NCBI GenBank assembly: GCA_002356515.1
Contig: AP017608.1
Coordinates: forward strand, 1 to 64,000
From: Mesorhizobium loti
GTDB lineage: Bacteria; Pseudomonadota; Alphaproteobacteria; Rhizobiales; Rhizobiaceae
DNA length: 64,000 bases
Direction of reading: 5' to 3'
The notes under the pieces were generated by a model that was not told the DNA's origin, did no database searches, and was given only the letters and a program-made list of their open reading frames with translations. The position numbers and the translations under genes are program-made. Below, piece after piece: positions 17,847 through 27,207 of the stretch. Position 1 is the stretch's first letter. Every line of letters starts with the position of its first letter.

Positions 17847-18524
17847 ATGGGCGTTATGGAGATGCAGCCCGGTGAGATGGGCAGCCTGTCCGCCCGGGTT
17901 TACAACAAGGTGCGGGAAGCCCTAATCATCGGCAATTTCACACCGGGCGATCGCCTCCTCATGCAGCATCTTGCGGAGCAGCTCGGAACCAGCATCACGC
18001 CGGTACGCGAAGCTTGTCTGCGGCTCGTCAGCGAGCAGGCACTCGAACTGCGCTCCGGCAGGTTCGTCACGGTGCCAGACCTCAGCTGCGCCCGCTACAT
18101 CCAGATCAAGCTGATCCGCATGGCGCTTGAAGGGCTAGCGACAGAACACGCTACCGACCATGTTACCCCCGCCGATCTCGAACAGCTTGAGAGCTTCCGC
18201 GCCTCTTTCGTAAAAAGCGAAAAGGCCGGCAATCTCGAGGAAGCGCGATTCTCCGATCGCTCTTTCCACTTCGGCGTCTACCGCCTGTCGCGTATGCCGA
18301 TGCTGGTCGGACAGATCGAAACCATGTGGGCCTCGATGGGTCCAATCCTCAACGTCTACTACCGGGAAATTCATAACGGTTATACCGGCGGGGAAGAACA
18401 TGACCATCTCATCGAGGCCTTGAGGACTGGCAACAAGAAGGAAGCTCGCGAGGCGATCGAGAACGACATCAGGCGGGGCTCGCCTAGTCTTCTGCGCTAT
18501 TTCGAGGAGCGCGGTTCCGACTGA
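17847..18524 (+). CDS. GntR-family regulator with FCD domain (copy 1)
   Basis: 225 residues. The N-terminal winged helix is clear (SLSARVYNKVREALIIGNF, PGDRLLMQHLAEQLGTS, TPVREACLRLVSEQAL). The C-terminal all-helical FCD ligand domain has the metal-binding pattern seen in FSDRSFHFGVYRLSRM and later EEHDHLIEAL. It is a close paralogue of the regulator at 29043-29726, over the whole length. The pair brackets the transporter and hyuAB genes, so both probably read the same ligand class and bind related operators. Confidence 0.88.
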   Translation: MGVMEMQPGEMGSLSARVYNKVREALIIGNFTPGDRLLMQHLAEQLGTSITPVREACLRLVSEQALELRSGRFVTVPDLSCARYIQIKLIRMALEGLATEHATDHVTPADLEQLESFRASFVKSEKAGNLEEARFSDRSFHFGVYRLSRMPMLVGQIETMWASMGPILNVYYREIHNGYTGGEEHDHLIEALRTGNKKEAREAIENDIRRGSPSLLRYFEERGSD

Positions 18525-18537
18525 GTGCGCCCTCTAG

Positions 18538-19290
18538 CTAGGCACCATCGACCTGCGCGACGCGCGGCGTGCGCAGGCCGGCCGTTTCTCCGCCGTCTAC
18601 AGTCACCACCGTGCCGTTGACATAGGTCGATTGATCCGAAAGCAACCAAGCGACGACATCCGCGACCTCTTCAGGGGCACCGAAGCGGTTGGCAGGGATC
18701 CGCAGTTCGAGCTGCTTCTTGCGTAGTGCATTGCTTATGATCTCGCCCATCATGCGCGTCTCGATCTGGCCGGGGCAGACAGCGTTGAAGCGGACCTCCT
18801 CGCCGAATTCCAGCGCGAGCGCCTGCGTCAGGCCGATGACCGCGGCCTTCGAGGCGCAGTAGGCGGCGAGCCCTTCTTCGCCCGTCTTTCCGGCAATGCT
18901 GGCGATGTTGACGACTGAACCCCTCCCGTGCCGCAAGCCTTCCAGCGCATGACGGATGAAGAAAAAGGCGCTGCGTGCATTAACAGCCATGACCTCATCC
19001 CAATCGTCCTGGGTGGCGGAGGCGAAGGCAACGCGCTTCGACATGCCGGCATTGTTCACGAGGCCCGCGAGCCGGCCGTCGCCAAGTTCAAGCGCGCGGT
19101 CGATGACGCGGCGGCAATGGTCTTCACGGATGACGTCACCGGCGACGAACGTGACGCCGTGATTGGCCCGTTCGAGCGTCGCGCCCGCTTCTGCATCTCG
19201 GCCGGTCGCCACCACTCTGGAACCGGCAGACGCAAGTTTCTCCACGCAGGCCCGCCCTATCCCGTGCGTGGCCCCTGTTACGATGATCAT
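18538..19290 (-). CDS. Short-chain dehydrogenase/reductase
   Basis: 250 residues of the classical SDR family: TGATHGIG for cofactor binding at residues 5-12, VNNAGMS, catalytic Ser in NIASIAG, YCASK (Tyr and Lys of the active site), and NAVCPGQIETRM. The end (YVNGTVVTVDGG) is typical of FabG-like enzymes. The substrate is unknown; it is an alcohol/ketone redox enzyme, NAD or NADP dependent. It faces the GntR gene tail to tail and has a decayed relative at 19.7-20.3 kb. Confidence 0.85.
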   Translation of the reverse strand: MIIVTGATHGIGRACVEKLASAGSRVVATGRDAEAGATLERANHGVTFVAGDVIREDHCRRVIDRALELGDGRLAGLVNNAGMSKRVAFASATQDDWDEVMAVNARSAFFFIRHALEGLRHGRGSVVNIASIAGKTGEEGLAAYCASKAAVIGLTQALALEFGEEVRFNAVCPGQIETRMMGEIISNALRKKQLELRIPANRFGAPEEVADVVAWLLSDQSTYVNGTVVTVDGGETAGLRTPRVAQVDGA

Positions 19291-19465
19291 TCCAATTCAC
19301 TCCATTACGTATTGGCAACCGCACGGTTTGCGGCGGCTCGCTTCTGGGCCAATGCACCACATCAAAACGATGGAAATGATGATTAGCAACGTCGACGACG
19401 GTGCTCAAGCGCCGCGCCGTCGACAAAAACGGCTAGGTTGGCGATACTGCGCATGATGAGAAGGC

Positions 19466-19666
19466 GCGATCCGCCGCGAGTTCGATCGGCTCGAACTGTT
19501 GCTCGCCCAGATCAAGCGGATAGAGGCCGAGCGCGACGCCCTGTTGACAACCGAAGTCGCCGAAACCCCGGCAGCGACATTGACCTCAAGACTGGTCTTG
19601 TCCTCCGGGGTCCTTGCCGCCGTAAGCGGGATATTGGAGCAGCCGCTCAAGCGGCGACGTATGTGA
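19466..19666 (+). pseudogene. IS110-family transposase fragment
   Basis: A 66-codon piece in one frame (EFDRLELLLAQIKRIEAERD ... LEQPLKRRRM, then stop) matches the conserved coiled segment just before the C-terminal half of IS110/IS1111 transposases. The part after TTEVAETPAATLTSRLVLSS diverges and ends early. Both ends of the element are missing. Confidence 0.55.
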
Positions 19667-19699
19667 GCTTGATCAGGCCCGAATCTCCGAGCCGCGTCA

Positions 19700-20269
19700 C
19701 GCAATCGGGCCCCGATGCACGTCTCATCGCCTGCGATGCGAGCGACGAAGCGGGCTGTCGACGAAGCCGCGCTGGACTTTGGCCGGGGAAGATCGACGGG
19801 CTCTTCAACAATGCACGAATGACGGGGCGGGGCGACTTCTCGTGTGCAACCCTCGACGGCTGGGAGATCATGACTGTGAATGCGCTCGGCATTCATGTTC
19901 ACATGCGTGACACTGGCACTTTGCGCGGCGCGCGGCTCCGTCGTCATGGTGTCTTCGGTTGACGGGCGAATGGGGGAGGAGGAAGGGCTTGCCATCTATT
20001 CGGCCTCGGTGATCGCCTTGGCTTATTCGCTGGCGCGGGAGATCAGCGAGGTGCGGTTCAATGCTGGCTGCCAAGTCAAGATTGCGACCCGGATGGCGGG
20101 CACGCTTGCCATTCCTGGCCGCAGGGCTCTGTTGGAAAGCCGCATACCGGTCGGTTGTAGGGAAGCCCCGAGGGTGTCCCCGAGGCCCGTTGCATGGCTG
20201 CTGTCTCCGGCCTCGTCTTTTCGTCAGGGGGATCGTGGTGCCGGCGGACGGCGGCGAAACTGGGATTGA
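19700..20269 (+). pseudogene. Decayed SDR gene
   Basis: Two frames carry SDR pieces in the right order: KIDGLFNNARMTGRGDFSCA with LDGWEIMTVNALG (about 19785-19895), then RGSVVMVSSVDGRMGEEEGL, AIYSASVIALAYSLAREISE and VRFNAGCQVKIATRM (about 19930-20100), and a final VAWLLSPASSF. The YxxxK active site has become YSASV, with the lysine lost. It is related to the intact SDR next door but in the opposite direction, so it is probably an old inverted duplicate or a functional predecessor. Confidence 0.7.
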
Positions 20270-20316
20270 AGACCCCTGCCCGGCTGAAACAGCATCGGCT
20301 AATGAAAGCCCTATTG

Positions 20317-20333
20317 ACTTATAACTTATAAGT
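20317..20333. promoter_or_regulatory. Putative GntR operator before the ABC transporter
   Basis: ACTTATAACTTATAAGT, containing CTTATA-N3-TATAAG. The same element in reverse orientation, with one base changed, lies at 33057-33073 and a looser copy at 29784-29802. It sits 185 bases before the binding-protein start. GntR-family sites are palindromes of this size; assignment to the two FCD regulators is inference. Confidence 0.7.
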
Positions 20334-20501
20334 AGTACTGTGGCGTTGTGAATGAGCAGTAGCGCGGACGGACCCTAAGGCGCATTCGCCGAAACGGTGA
20401 CTTCCACGCATCAGCAAATCTCTCTGCTCCCAAGGCAGACCGCGGAGCCGGCGAAATCGCCGGCTCCCGGACCGGGAACACACGAAAAAATGGGGAATCA
20501 C

Positions 20502-21572
20502 ATGACCAAGAATCGCGCTTTCCACTCCATGCTCGCGGCGGCTTTCGTCACCGGCGTGGCCGTCCTGCCCAACGCCGCCCAGGCAAAGGATTGGTGGCCC
20601 TTCAAGATCAACGCGGCCAAGGACGGCGATCTGAAAAAAGTCGAGGCACTCGATTATGTGCCGCTGGAAAAGGCCGAGAAGCCCTGGAATCTCTGCGTTT
20701 TGTTTCCGCACCTCAAGGACAGCTACTGGGTCTCGGTCGACTACGGCATCGTGGAAGAAGCAAAGCGCCTGGGTGTCAAGGTGACGGTGCTGCAGGCCGG
20801 CGGCTATGACGCGCTGCCGAAGCAGCTGTCGCAATATGACGATTGCGTCGCTTCCGGCGCCCAGGGCATCCTCGTCGCCGCCATCTCGGAAGCCGGCCTG
20901 GCGGCCAAGTTGAAGGAGGGCGACGCCAAGGGTCTTGTCCAGATCGCCGTCGCCAATCCCATCCTGGAAACTCCGATCACCGCACGCATCACTCCCGATA
21001 CCTACCAGAAGGGTTTTCAGGAGGGTGAGTACCTCAAGAAGTACCTCGGCGACAAAAAGACCACCGCGATCGGCCTGCCGGGTCCGCAGGGATCGGGTTG
21101 GGCGGAGAGCTATATGGCGGGGTTCCGCGACAGCACCAAAACCGGCAACATCAAGCTCGTGGCCGAGCTCTACGGTGAGCCCGGCGTTCCGCAAAGCCTG
21201 CGCATCGTCGAGGACGCTTTGCAGACCTATCCGGATCTCAATGTGATCTGGGGCGGGGCAGCGGCGGCGGAAGCGGCCGTCAGTGCCGTCGCTGACGCCG
21301 GCCGCGACGACGTCGTGATCATGTCGTCGTACGAGAACCAGACGATGCTGAAGCTGGTCAAGGAAGGCAAGGTGCTTGGCTTCGCCGCCGAGTATCCGGT
21401 CATGATGGGGCGCATCAGCGTCGACCTCGCGGTGCGGGCGTTGGAAAAGAAGGACTATGAAAAAGTTCTGCTGGTCGCGCCGGGTATCGTGACCAAGGAC
21501 AACGTCGACAAGATCGACCCGACGCAGATTTTCGCGCCCGATGGGTGGAAACCCGAATTTTCGGTAAAATAG
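20502..21572 (+). CDS. ABC transporter substrate-binding protein (TorT/sugar-type)
   Basis: 356 residues with a signal peptide (AFHSMLAAAFVTGVAVLPNAAQA-KDW). The mature part is a periplasmic-binding-protein type 1 fold (LCVLFPHLKDSYWVSVDYG ... EEAKRLGVKVTVLQAGGYD, QGILVAAIS) closest in style to TorT-like proteins. The start at 20502 is preceded by GGGGA. It is the first gene of a transporter operon with an ATPase and two permeases of the ribose-importer class. The ligand is unknown; the downstream enzymes suggest a cyclic amide or an amino compound rather than a plain sugar. Confidence 0.85.
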   Translation: MTKNRAFHSMLAAAFVTGVAVLPNAAQAKDWWPFKINAAKDGDLKKVEALDYVPLEKAEKPWNLCVLFPHLKDSYWVSVDYGIVEEAKRLGVKVTVLQAGGYDALPKQLSQYDDCVASGAQGILVAAISEAGLAAKLKEGDAKGLVQIAVANPILETPITARITPDTYQKGFQEGEYLKKYLGDKKTTAIGLPGPQGSGWAESYMAGFRDSTKTGNIKLVAELYGEPGVPQSLRIVEDALQTYPDLNVIWGGAAAAEAAVSAVADAGRDDVVIMSSYENQTMLKLVKEGKVLGFAAEYPVMMGRISVDLAVRALEKKDYEKVLLVAPGIVTKDNVDKIDPTQIFAPDGWKPEFSVK

Positions 21573-21643
21573 TCACGTTTTCGATGGGCGGTGAGCCTCA
21601 GCCTCGGCCGCCGCCCTTTTTGCTTCGATGTCGGGGTGTCAAG

Positions 21644-23146
21644 ATGCTTGAACTTACGGGTATGACGAAGCGTTTCGGGGGTGTGGTCGCGCTTGATGGC
21701 GTCGATTTCACGCTGCTGAGCGGTGAAGTCCATGCCCTTCTTGGCGAAAACGGCGCCGGCAAGTCGACGCTAATCAATCTTATAGCGGGAACGTATGGCT
21801 GGACTGAAGGCTCGTGCCGTATCGACGGCGAAACTGTTCCCGCGCTCACCCCTCAGAAATCCCGCGATGCCGGGGTCGCGGCGGTGTTCCAGGAATTCAG
21901 TCTCGTCCCCGACCTCACGGTCGAGGAGAACCTGTTTCTCGGACGCGAATTGAAAGGAGGGCTTTTCCTGAGCCGACGCGCGATGCGCGCCCGCGCTGAG
22001 GAACGCTTCCGCGAAATTGGCTTTCACGTAGAGCTGGACAGCAAGATCGAAACGCTGACCCGAGCGCAAAAGCAGATGGTGGAGATTGCCAAGGGCATGC
22101 TTTCTGATGCTAAGGTACTCATCCTCGACGAGCCGACCGCGTCGCTTACCGATGGTGAAGCGGAAAAACTGTTCGCCGCCATCGCAGGCCTTAAGGCGCG
22201 GGGCGTCGGTATCATCTATGTGTCGCACCGCATGGCGGAGATCCGTCGGCTCGCGGACCGTGTTACGGTCTTGCGAGGAGGGCGTAAGATCGACACCGTG
22301 GCCATCGCCGCAGCATCCGACGCGACGCTGATCGAGATGATGGTGGGCCAGCCGGTCGAACGACTGTATCCGTCGATTAGCCAGCGCCCCGCCGATGTCG
22401 TGCTGGCGACCAGGGGGATAGGTGTCTCCGGCACCGTATCCAATGCCTCCATCACGGTCAGGGCTGGAGAAATCGTCGGCCTGGCAGGCTTGGTTGGCTG
22501 CGGCCGCAGCGAACTTTGCCGAGCCGTGTTCGGCCTGGAGCGTGTGACGTCCGGTGAGATCGAACTCCATGGCGCGGTGGTTCGAGCGCCAGCCCCGCAC
22601 AGCATGTTGCGTGCCGGACTTTGTTACTATCCAGCGGATCGCGGCGCCGAGGGACTGGCCCTCAGCCGCCCGGGCCGCGAGAATGTGACCATGGCCGCGC
22701 TCGATGATCCGAGACTGTCCCACGGCGGACTGCTCAAGTCGTGGCGCGAGCGCCGGGCGATAGCCGCGCCGTTGAAGACACTGGGGCTGCGACCGATGGC
22801 GCCCGAACGCGCGGCGTCGTCCTTTTCGGGAGGAAACCAGCAGAAACTCGTGCTGGCTCGCGGTCTGATGCGCCCGGTCTCGGTCCATATTTTCGATGAA
22901 CCGACGGTTGGCATCGACGTCGGCGCCAAAAGCGAGGTCTACCGGCTTATGAAAAGCCTGGTGGAGAATGGCGCGGCCATTCTGCTGTCATCGTCCGAAC
23001 TGCCAGAACTCGTTCACCTGGCCAACCGCGTATATGTCATGCGCGAAGGGCGCATAGTCGCCGAACTCAAAGCCGACGGCATCACCGAGGCCACCGTGCT
23101 GCGTCACTATTTCGACGCCGAAACCGGCACCACGGAGGCGGCATGA
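21644..23146 (+). CDS. Sugar-type ABC transporter ATPase (two fused domains)
   Basis: 500 residues with two nucleotide-binding domains as in RbsA. The first domain has Walker A GENGAGKST and Walker B VLILDEPTAS; its signature is the degenerate RAQKQMVEIAKG. The second has the canonical SFSGGNQQKLVLARGLM and IFDEPTVGIDVG but a modified Walker A region (LVGCGRSELCRAV), as usual in this family. The start at 21644 gives the typical N-terminus MLELTGMTKRFGG. It overlaps the next gene by four bases. Confidence 0.9.
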   Translation: MLELTGMTKRFGGVVALDGVDFTLLSGEVHALLGENGAGKSTLINLIAGTYGWTEGSCRIDGETVPALTPQKSRDAGVAAVFQEFSLVPDLTVEENLFLGRELKGGLFLSRRAMRARAEERFREIGFHVELDSKIETLTRAQKQMVEIAKGMLSDAKVLILDEPTASLTDGEAEKLFAAIAGLKARGVGIIYVSHRMAEIRRLADRVTVLRGGRKIDTVAIAAASDATLIEMMVGQPVERLYPSISQRPADVVLATRGIGVSGTVSNASITVRAGEIVGLAGLVGCGRSELCRAVFGLERVTSGEIELHGAVVRAPAPHSMLRAGLCYYPADRGAEGLALSRPGRENVTMAALDDPRLSHGGLLKSWRERRAIAAPLKTLGLRPMAPERAASSFSGGNQQKLVLARGLMRPVSVHIFDEPTVGIDVGAKSEVYRLMKSLVENGAAILLSSSELPELVHLANRVYVMREGRIVAELKADGITEATVLRHYFDAETGTTEAA

Positions 23147-24117
23147 GCCCTGACACGCTGCGGCGACGCTTTCTGGAAACCGGCGGGATCGTCATCCTGC
23201 TTCTGGTCGCGGTCGCGGGTGCGGCCGCGATCATCGAACCGCGTTTTCTGAACCGCCTGAACATCCTCAACGTCCTGCGCAATTTCTCCTTCCTGGCGGT
23301 TCCGGCGATCGGCCAGATGATCGTCATGACCACGGGTGGCTTTGATCTGTCAGTCGGCGCCACAATGGCGTTGGCGTCGGTTGTCACGGCCGCGGCGATG
23401 GCCGCGATGCCGGACGCGCATGGGGTCCAGCTGCTGGCACCGGTGGCGCTGGCTCTGGCCAGCGGCGCTTGTGTTGGCCTGGTAAACGGCACGCTGGTGG
23501 CGCGGCTTTCCCTATCCCCTTTCATGGTGACATTGGCGTCTTTGTCGATCGTCGCCGGGATTACGCTCTACTACACCCAGGGCATCCCGATATATGGCGT
23601 TTCCGACGCCTTCGTCGATGCGATCGGGCGAGGGCAGGTGCTTGGCCTGCCGCCCGTCCTATTGCTTGCGCTAGCGGTGATCGCCATCGCCATCATTCTG
23701 CAGCGCCGGACCGCGCTCGGGCGCCACTTCTACGCCGTCGGCGGCAACCTCGGCGCCGCCCGGCTGTCGGGTGTGCGGACCCACCGTGTGTTGATAACCG
23801 CCTATGTGCTCTCTGGTCTTCTAGCCGCGCTCACCGGCGTCCTGATCACCGCTCGCATCGGTTCTGGCCAGTCCACGATCGGCGGTACGCTTGGACTGGA
23901 GACGATCGCCGCGGCGGTGATCGGCGGCGTTTCATTGCGCGGCGGCTCGGGCCGTGCCGAGAACGTCGCCATGGCGGCGCTGTGCCTCTCAATCATCGCC
24001 AATGCGATGAACCTCACGCAGATCGACAGCAAGTTCCAGACGCTGGTCCTAGGCTTGGTACTCATCGGCGCGCTGGCTTTTGACCGTTTCGTTCAGGGGA
24101 GGCGGGCCAATGTCTGA
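23143..24117 (+). CDS. ABC transporter permease (RbsC type)
   Basis: 324 residues, about nine membrane helices. It has the family landmarks TGGFDLSVGATMALASVV and GLVNGTLVARLSLSPFMVTL and the EAA-like loop region around GGNLGAARLSGVRTHRVL. The start overlaps the ATPase stop (ATGA) and its own stop overlaps the start of the second permease, so the three genes are translationally coupled. It forms the membrane channel, probably as a heterodimer with the next product. Confidence 0.9.
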   Translation: MSPDTLRRRFLETGGIVILLLVAVAGAAAIIEPRFLNRLNILNVLRNFSFLAVPAIGQMIVMTTGGFDLSVGATMALASVVTAAAMAAMPDAHGVQLLAPVALALASGACVGLVNGTLVARLSLSPFMVTLASLSIVAGITLYYTQGIPIYGVSDAFVDAIGRGQVLGLPPVLLLALAVIAIAIILQRRTALGRHFYAVGGNLGAARLSGVRTHRVLITAYVLSGLLAALTGVLITARIGSGQSTIGGTLGLETIAAAVIGGVSLRGGSGRAENVAMAALCLSIIANAMNLTQIDSKFQTLVLGLVLIGALAFDRFVQGRRANV

Positions 24118-25099
24118 TCGTCCAGACATCGCGACTCCGGCCGTTCTTGACCGTGCTCGCCCGGACATCCGCCAGCTCGCGGCGCAGGCCAAGCTGCCGG
24201 GGCTCATATTCCTGGCCTTGCTGGTTCTCGGTCTGCTCGACCCGCGCATCGTCTCGAGCGGCAATCTCTGGAACATCGCGATACAGACCAGCTATCTCGC
24301 ACTCTTCGCCATGGCCCAGACCATGGTGCTGCTGACGCGCGGCTTCGACCTGTCGCTTGGTTTTACCGTCTCGCTCGTCAGCGTCATATCGGCGATGGTG
24401 ATGACGGGAACCGGCGATATGCCCATCCTGTGGGGAATCGCCGCCGGCCTCGGTGTCGGCCTGCTGATCGGCGGGCTAAACGGCTTCCTCATCGCCGGTA
24501 TCGGCATCAACCCCCTGGTGACGACGCTTGGCATGGCCAATATTGTGATGGCACTGGCGTCAACCGTCAGCGGGGGCTTTCCCGTGCCAGGCATTCCCGA
24601 AGCCTTCACGGACGCCTTGGCGGAGGGACGGCTGATCGGCATTCCGGTGCCTATCCTGTTCGCCGCGCTGTGTTTCGTCCTGCTGTTCCTTGTCCTGCGC
24701 TTCACCGTGTTGGGCCGCGGCCTGTACCTGATCGGCGCCAACCCTCGCGCGGCGAAGGCGGCGGGCGTTCGAACCGGACGCGTCGTTGCGATCGACTACG
24801 TGGTCTGCTCGCTGCTGGCCGCGATTGGCGCCATGCTCCTCACCGCGCGCACGGGATCGGGCGAGCCCAATCTCGGCGGCAACCTGACTCTGGAATCGAT
24901 AGCGGCGGCTGTGGTCGGTGGCGTGCGCCTCACCGGCGGCGAAGGAGGCGTCACGGCGGCTCTGCTCGGTGCCCTGTTCATCACGGTCATTTCCAACGCC
25001 ATGAATCTCATGCAGGTTGACGGGTATCTGCAGCAGGTTCTTTTGGGCCTCATCATTCTGGCCAGCCTGATACTGGGCCGCGATCACAAGAAACGTTAA
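24110..25099 (+). CDS. Second ABC transporter permease (RbsC type)
   Basis: 329 residues starting at 24110 (MSDRPDIATPAVLDRARPD), with GGGGAGG just before it. An alternative TTG at 24080 lacks such a site. The landmarks are the same as in the first permease: TRGFDLSLGFTVSLVSVI, GGLNGFLIAGIGINPLVTTL and GANPRAAKAAGVRTGRVV. Two different permeases in one operon imply a heterodimeric channel. The next gene starts 16 bases after the stop. Confidence 0.9.
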   Translation: MSDRPDIATPAVLDRARPDIRQLAAQAKLPGLIFLALLVLGLLDPRIVSSGNLWNIAIQTSYLALFAMAQTMVLLTRGFDLSLGFTVSLVSVISAMVMTGTGDMPILWGIAAGLGVGLLIGGLNGFLIAGIGINPLVTTLGMANIVMALASTVSGGFPVPGIPEAFTDALAEGRLIGIPVPILFAALCFVLLFLVLRFTVLGRGLYLIGANPRAAKAAGVRTGRVVAIDYVVCSLLAAIGAMLLTARTGSGEPNLGGNLTLESIAAAVVGGVRLTGGEGGVTAALLGALFITVISNAMNLMQVDGYLQQVLLGLIILASLILGRDHKKR

Positions 25100-25115
25100 C
25101 AGCTCTGGACCTTAA

Positions 25116-27176
25116 ATGGCTTATCAAGTCTGCATCGATATCGGCGGAACGTTCACCGATTGCCTGGTTTCCGAGCCCGGCGGTAAAATCTCGATCTTCA
25201 AATCGCCGACGACGCCCGGCGAATTCGAGAAGGGATTCATCAATGTGCTGCACGTGGCGGCCGCTGGATACGGCCTCGATCCCTCGACGTTCATGACCGA
25301 GATCGACCTGATCGTGCATGGCTCGACCGTTTCGACCAACGCGCTTGTCGAGCGCAAAACTGTCAAGGTCGGGCTTATCCTCAACGAAGGACACCAAGAT
25401 ATTCTCGTCCTGCGCGAGGGGCCGCGCAAAGGTGCATTCCAGTGGCGGCTCGACTATCCGGAGCCTTATGTTCCGCGCCACCTGACGAAGACGGCGCGGG
25501 GCCGCGTCGATGCGCGCGGACGGGAGCTCACGCCTCTGTCGAAATCCGATGTCGAGGCGGCGATAGCCGACTTCCGGCGCTATGGGGTCGAAGCGATAGC
25601 GGTCGGTCTGCTTTGGTCCGTCGTCAATCCCATCCATGAAACGATGGCGCGCGATATCATCGCGCAGGCATGGCCGGAGATCCCGGTGACGCTTAGCCAT
25701 GAAGTCAATCCGATGTCGCGCGAGTACAAGCGCATCATCGCGGCCGCTATCGACGCGTCGATCAATCCGATCGTGCGCACCTATATCGAGGACTTGCGGC
25801 AAGCACTCTCGCAGGCTGGTTTCCAGGGCGAGCTGCTGCTCGCCAACTGCGTCGGTGGAATGATGCCCCCCGCCGAGATGCTGCGGCGGCCAATCTACAG
25901 CGTCATGTCGGGGCCGACGCTGGCGCCAATGGCCGCGCTGGCGCTGAGCGACGAGGCCAATGTCATTGTCGGCGACATGGGCGGCACCACCTTCGACGTC
26001 TCGGCTTTGCGCGACCACCAGATCATCGTGACCCCGGACAGCATGATCCACGACGACTCGCTGGGGATCGCGAAGGTCGATGTGAGATCGGTTGGCGCCG
26101 GCGGCGGGTCCATTGCCTGGGTCGACGATGGCGGCCTGCTGCGGGTCGGACCCCAAAGCGCTGGCGCGCGGCCGGGGCCGGCATGTTACGGGGCGGGAGG
26201 TACCGAGCCGACGGTCACCGATGCCAATGTCGTGCTCGGCATCATCGACCCGGACTATTTTCTCGGCGGGCGGATTAAGATCAGCCGCGAACTGGCCGAG
26301 AAAGCGGTCGCGAGCATCGCGACGCGGCTCGGCATCCCACTGCTAGACGCGGCTTACGCCATCCAGACCACCAGCAACCACAACATGGTCGGGGCCATCG
26401 AAGAAATCACCATTCGCGAAGGCATAAACCCGCGCGACAGTTTCTTTGTCTGCGGCGGCGGTGCGACCGCCATCCATATTGCCGAGATGGCCGACATATT
26501 GGGCTTGAAACGCTACATGATCCCCCGCTTCATGGCCGGGCTAAGCGCGTTCGGCGGGTTGATCTCGGATATCACGCGCGAGGAAAGCGCGGTTTTCCTA
26601 ACCTCGACCCGGCGCTTCGACGCCGCCGGCGTCTCCGACATCCTGGCGCGGTTGAAGGCGTCGGGCGAGGCATTCCTCGAACAGGCCGGCGTTGAGCCCG
26701 AGCTGCGGCGTTTCGAGTTCTCCTTTCTTGGTCGCTACGAGTACCAGTCCTGGGAAATCGAGGTCCATTTCGAGGCCGATGAGGCGCGGCTCGACGCGGC
26801 AAAACTGCCAAGTCTGGTCGAAGCGTTCCATCAGATGCACGAACGCATCTATTCGATCAGATCCGACCGCGACGTCGTCGAATTCACCAACTGGAAGCTG
26901 CGTGCGGTGGGCAAGCGCGTTAATCAGGATACCTGGAAGGACTTCAGGCTGGCCAACCAGGCGACGGCGCCGGTCGCCAAGGCCCATCGGCCAGCTTATT
27001 TGCATGAAACCCGGCGGATGAGCTCTCTGCCCGTCTACGACATGGACCAGTTGGGCGCGGGAGCCGCGCTTGACGGCCCCTGCCTGGTGGAGGCGACGAC
27101 GTTCACCGCCTTCCTCAAGGACAAGCATCGCGGGCGCGTCGACCCGCAAGGCAACATCGTCGTGACCGTCGATTGA
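25116..27176 (+). CDS. hyuA: Hydantoinase/oxoprolinase subunit A (HyuA-like)
   Basis: 686 residues, the ATP-binding subunit of the HyuA/HyuB superfamily (5-oxoprolinase, N-methylhydantoinase, caprolactamase, acetone carboxylase). The actin-like ATPase fold shows CIDIGGTFTD at residues 6-15, STVSTNAL, HEVNPMSREYKR, VGDMGGTTFDVS and GAGGGSIAWVD. It would phosphorylate a cyclic amide oxygen to drive ring opening. The lengths of this and the next protein fit the two-subunit lactamases. Following the transporter by 16 bases, it is in one operon with it. The exact substrate cannot be read from the sequence. Confidence 0.88.
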   Translation: MAYQVCIDIGGTFTDCLVSEPGGKISIFKSPTTPGEFEKGFINVLHVAAAGYGLDPSTFMTEIDLIVHGSTVSTNALVERKTVKVGLILNEGHQDILVLREGPRKGAFQWRLDYPEPYVPRHLTKTARGRVDARGRELTPLSKSDVEAAIADFRRYGVEAIAVGLLWSVVNPIHETMARDIIAQAWPEIPVTLSHEVNPMSREYKRIIAAAIDASINPIVRTYIEDLRQALSQAGFQGELLLANCVGGMMPPAEMLRRPIYSVMSGPTLAPMAALALSDEANVIVGDMGGTTFDVSALRDHQIIVTPDSMIHDDSLGIAKVDVRSVGAGGGSIAWVDDGGLLRVGPQSAGARPGPACYGAGGTEPTVTDANVVLGIIDPDYFLGGRIKISRELAEKAVASIATRLGIPLLDAAYAIQTTSNHNMVGAIEEITIREGINPRDSFFVCGGGATAIHIAEMADILGLKRYMIPRFMAGLSAFGGLISDITREESAVFLTSTRRFDAAGVSDILARLKASGEAFLEQAGVEPELRRFEFSFLGRYEYQSWEIEVHFEADEARLDAAKLPSLVEAFHQMHERIYSIRSDRDVVEFTNWKLRAVGKRVNQDTWKDFRLANQATAPVAKAHRPAYLHETRRMSSLPVYDMDQLGAGAALDGPCLVEATTFTAFLKDKHRGRVDPQGNIVVTVD

Positions 27177-27207
27177 ACTCAAACCTTACCGAACAAGGCA
27201 CCGTAAA

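Noticed and set aside
25053..26156. Minus-strand 367-codon frame in hyuA
   Set aside because: Low-complexity shadow; hyuA is well supported by family motifs.
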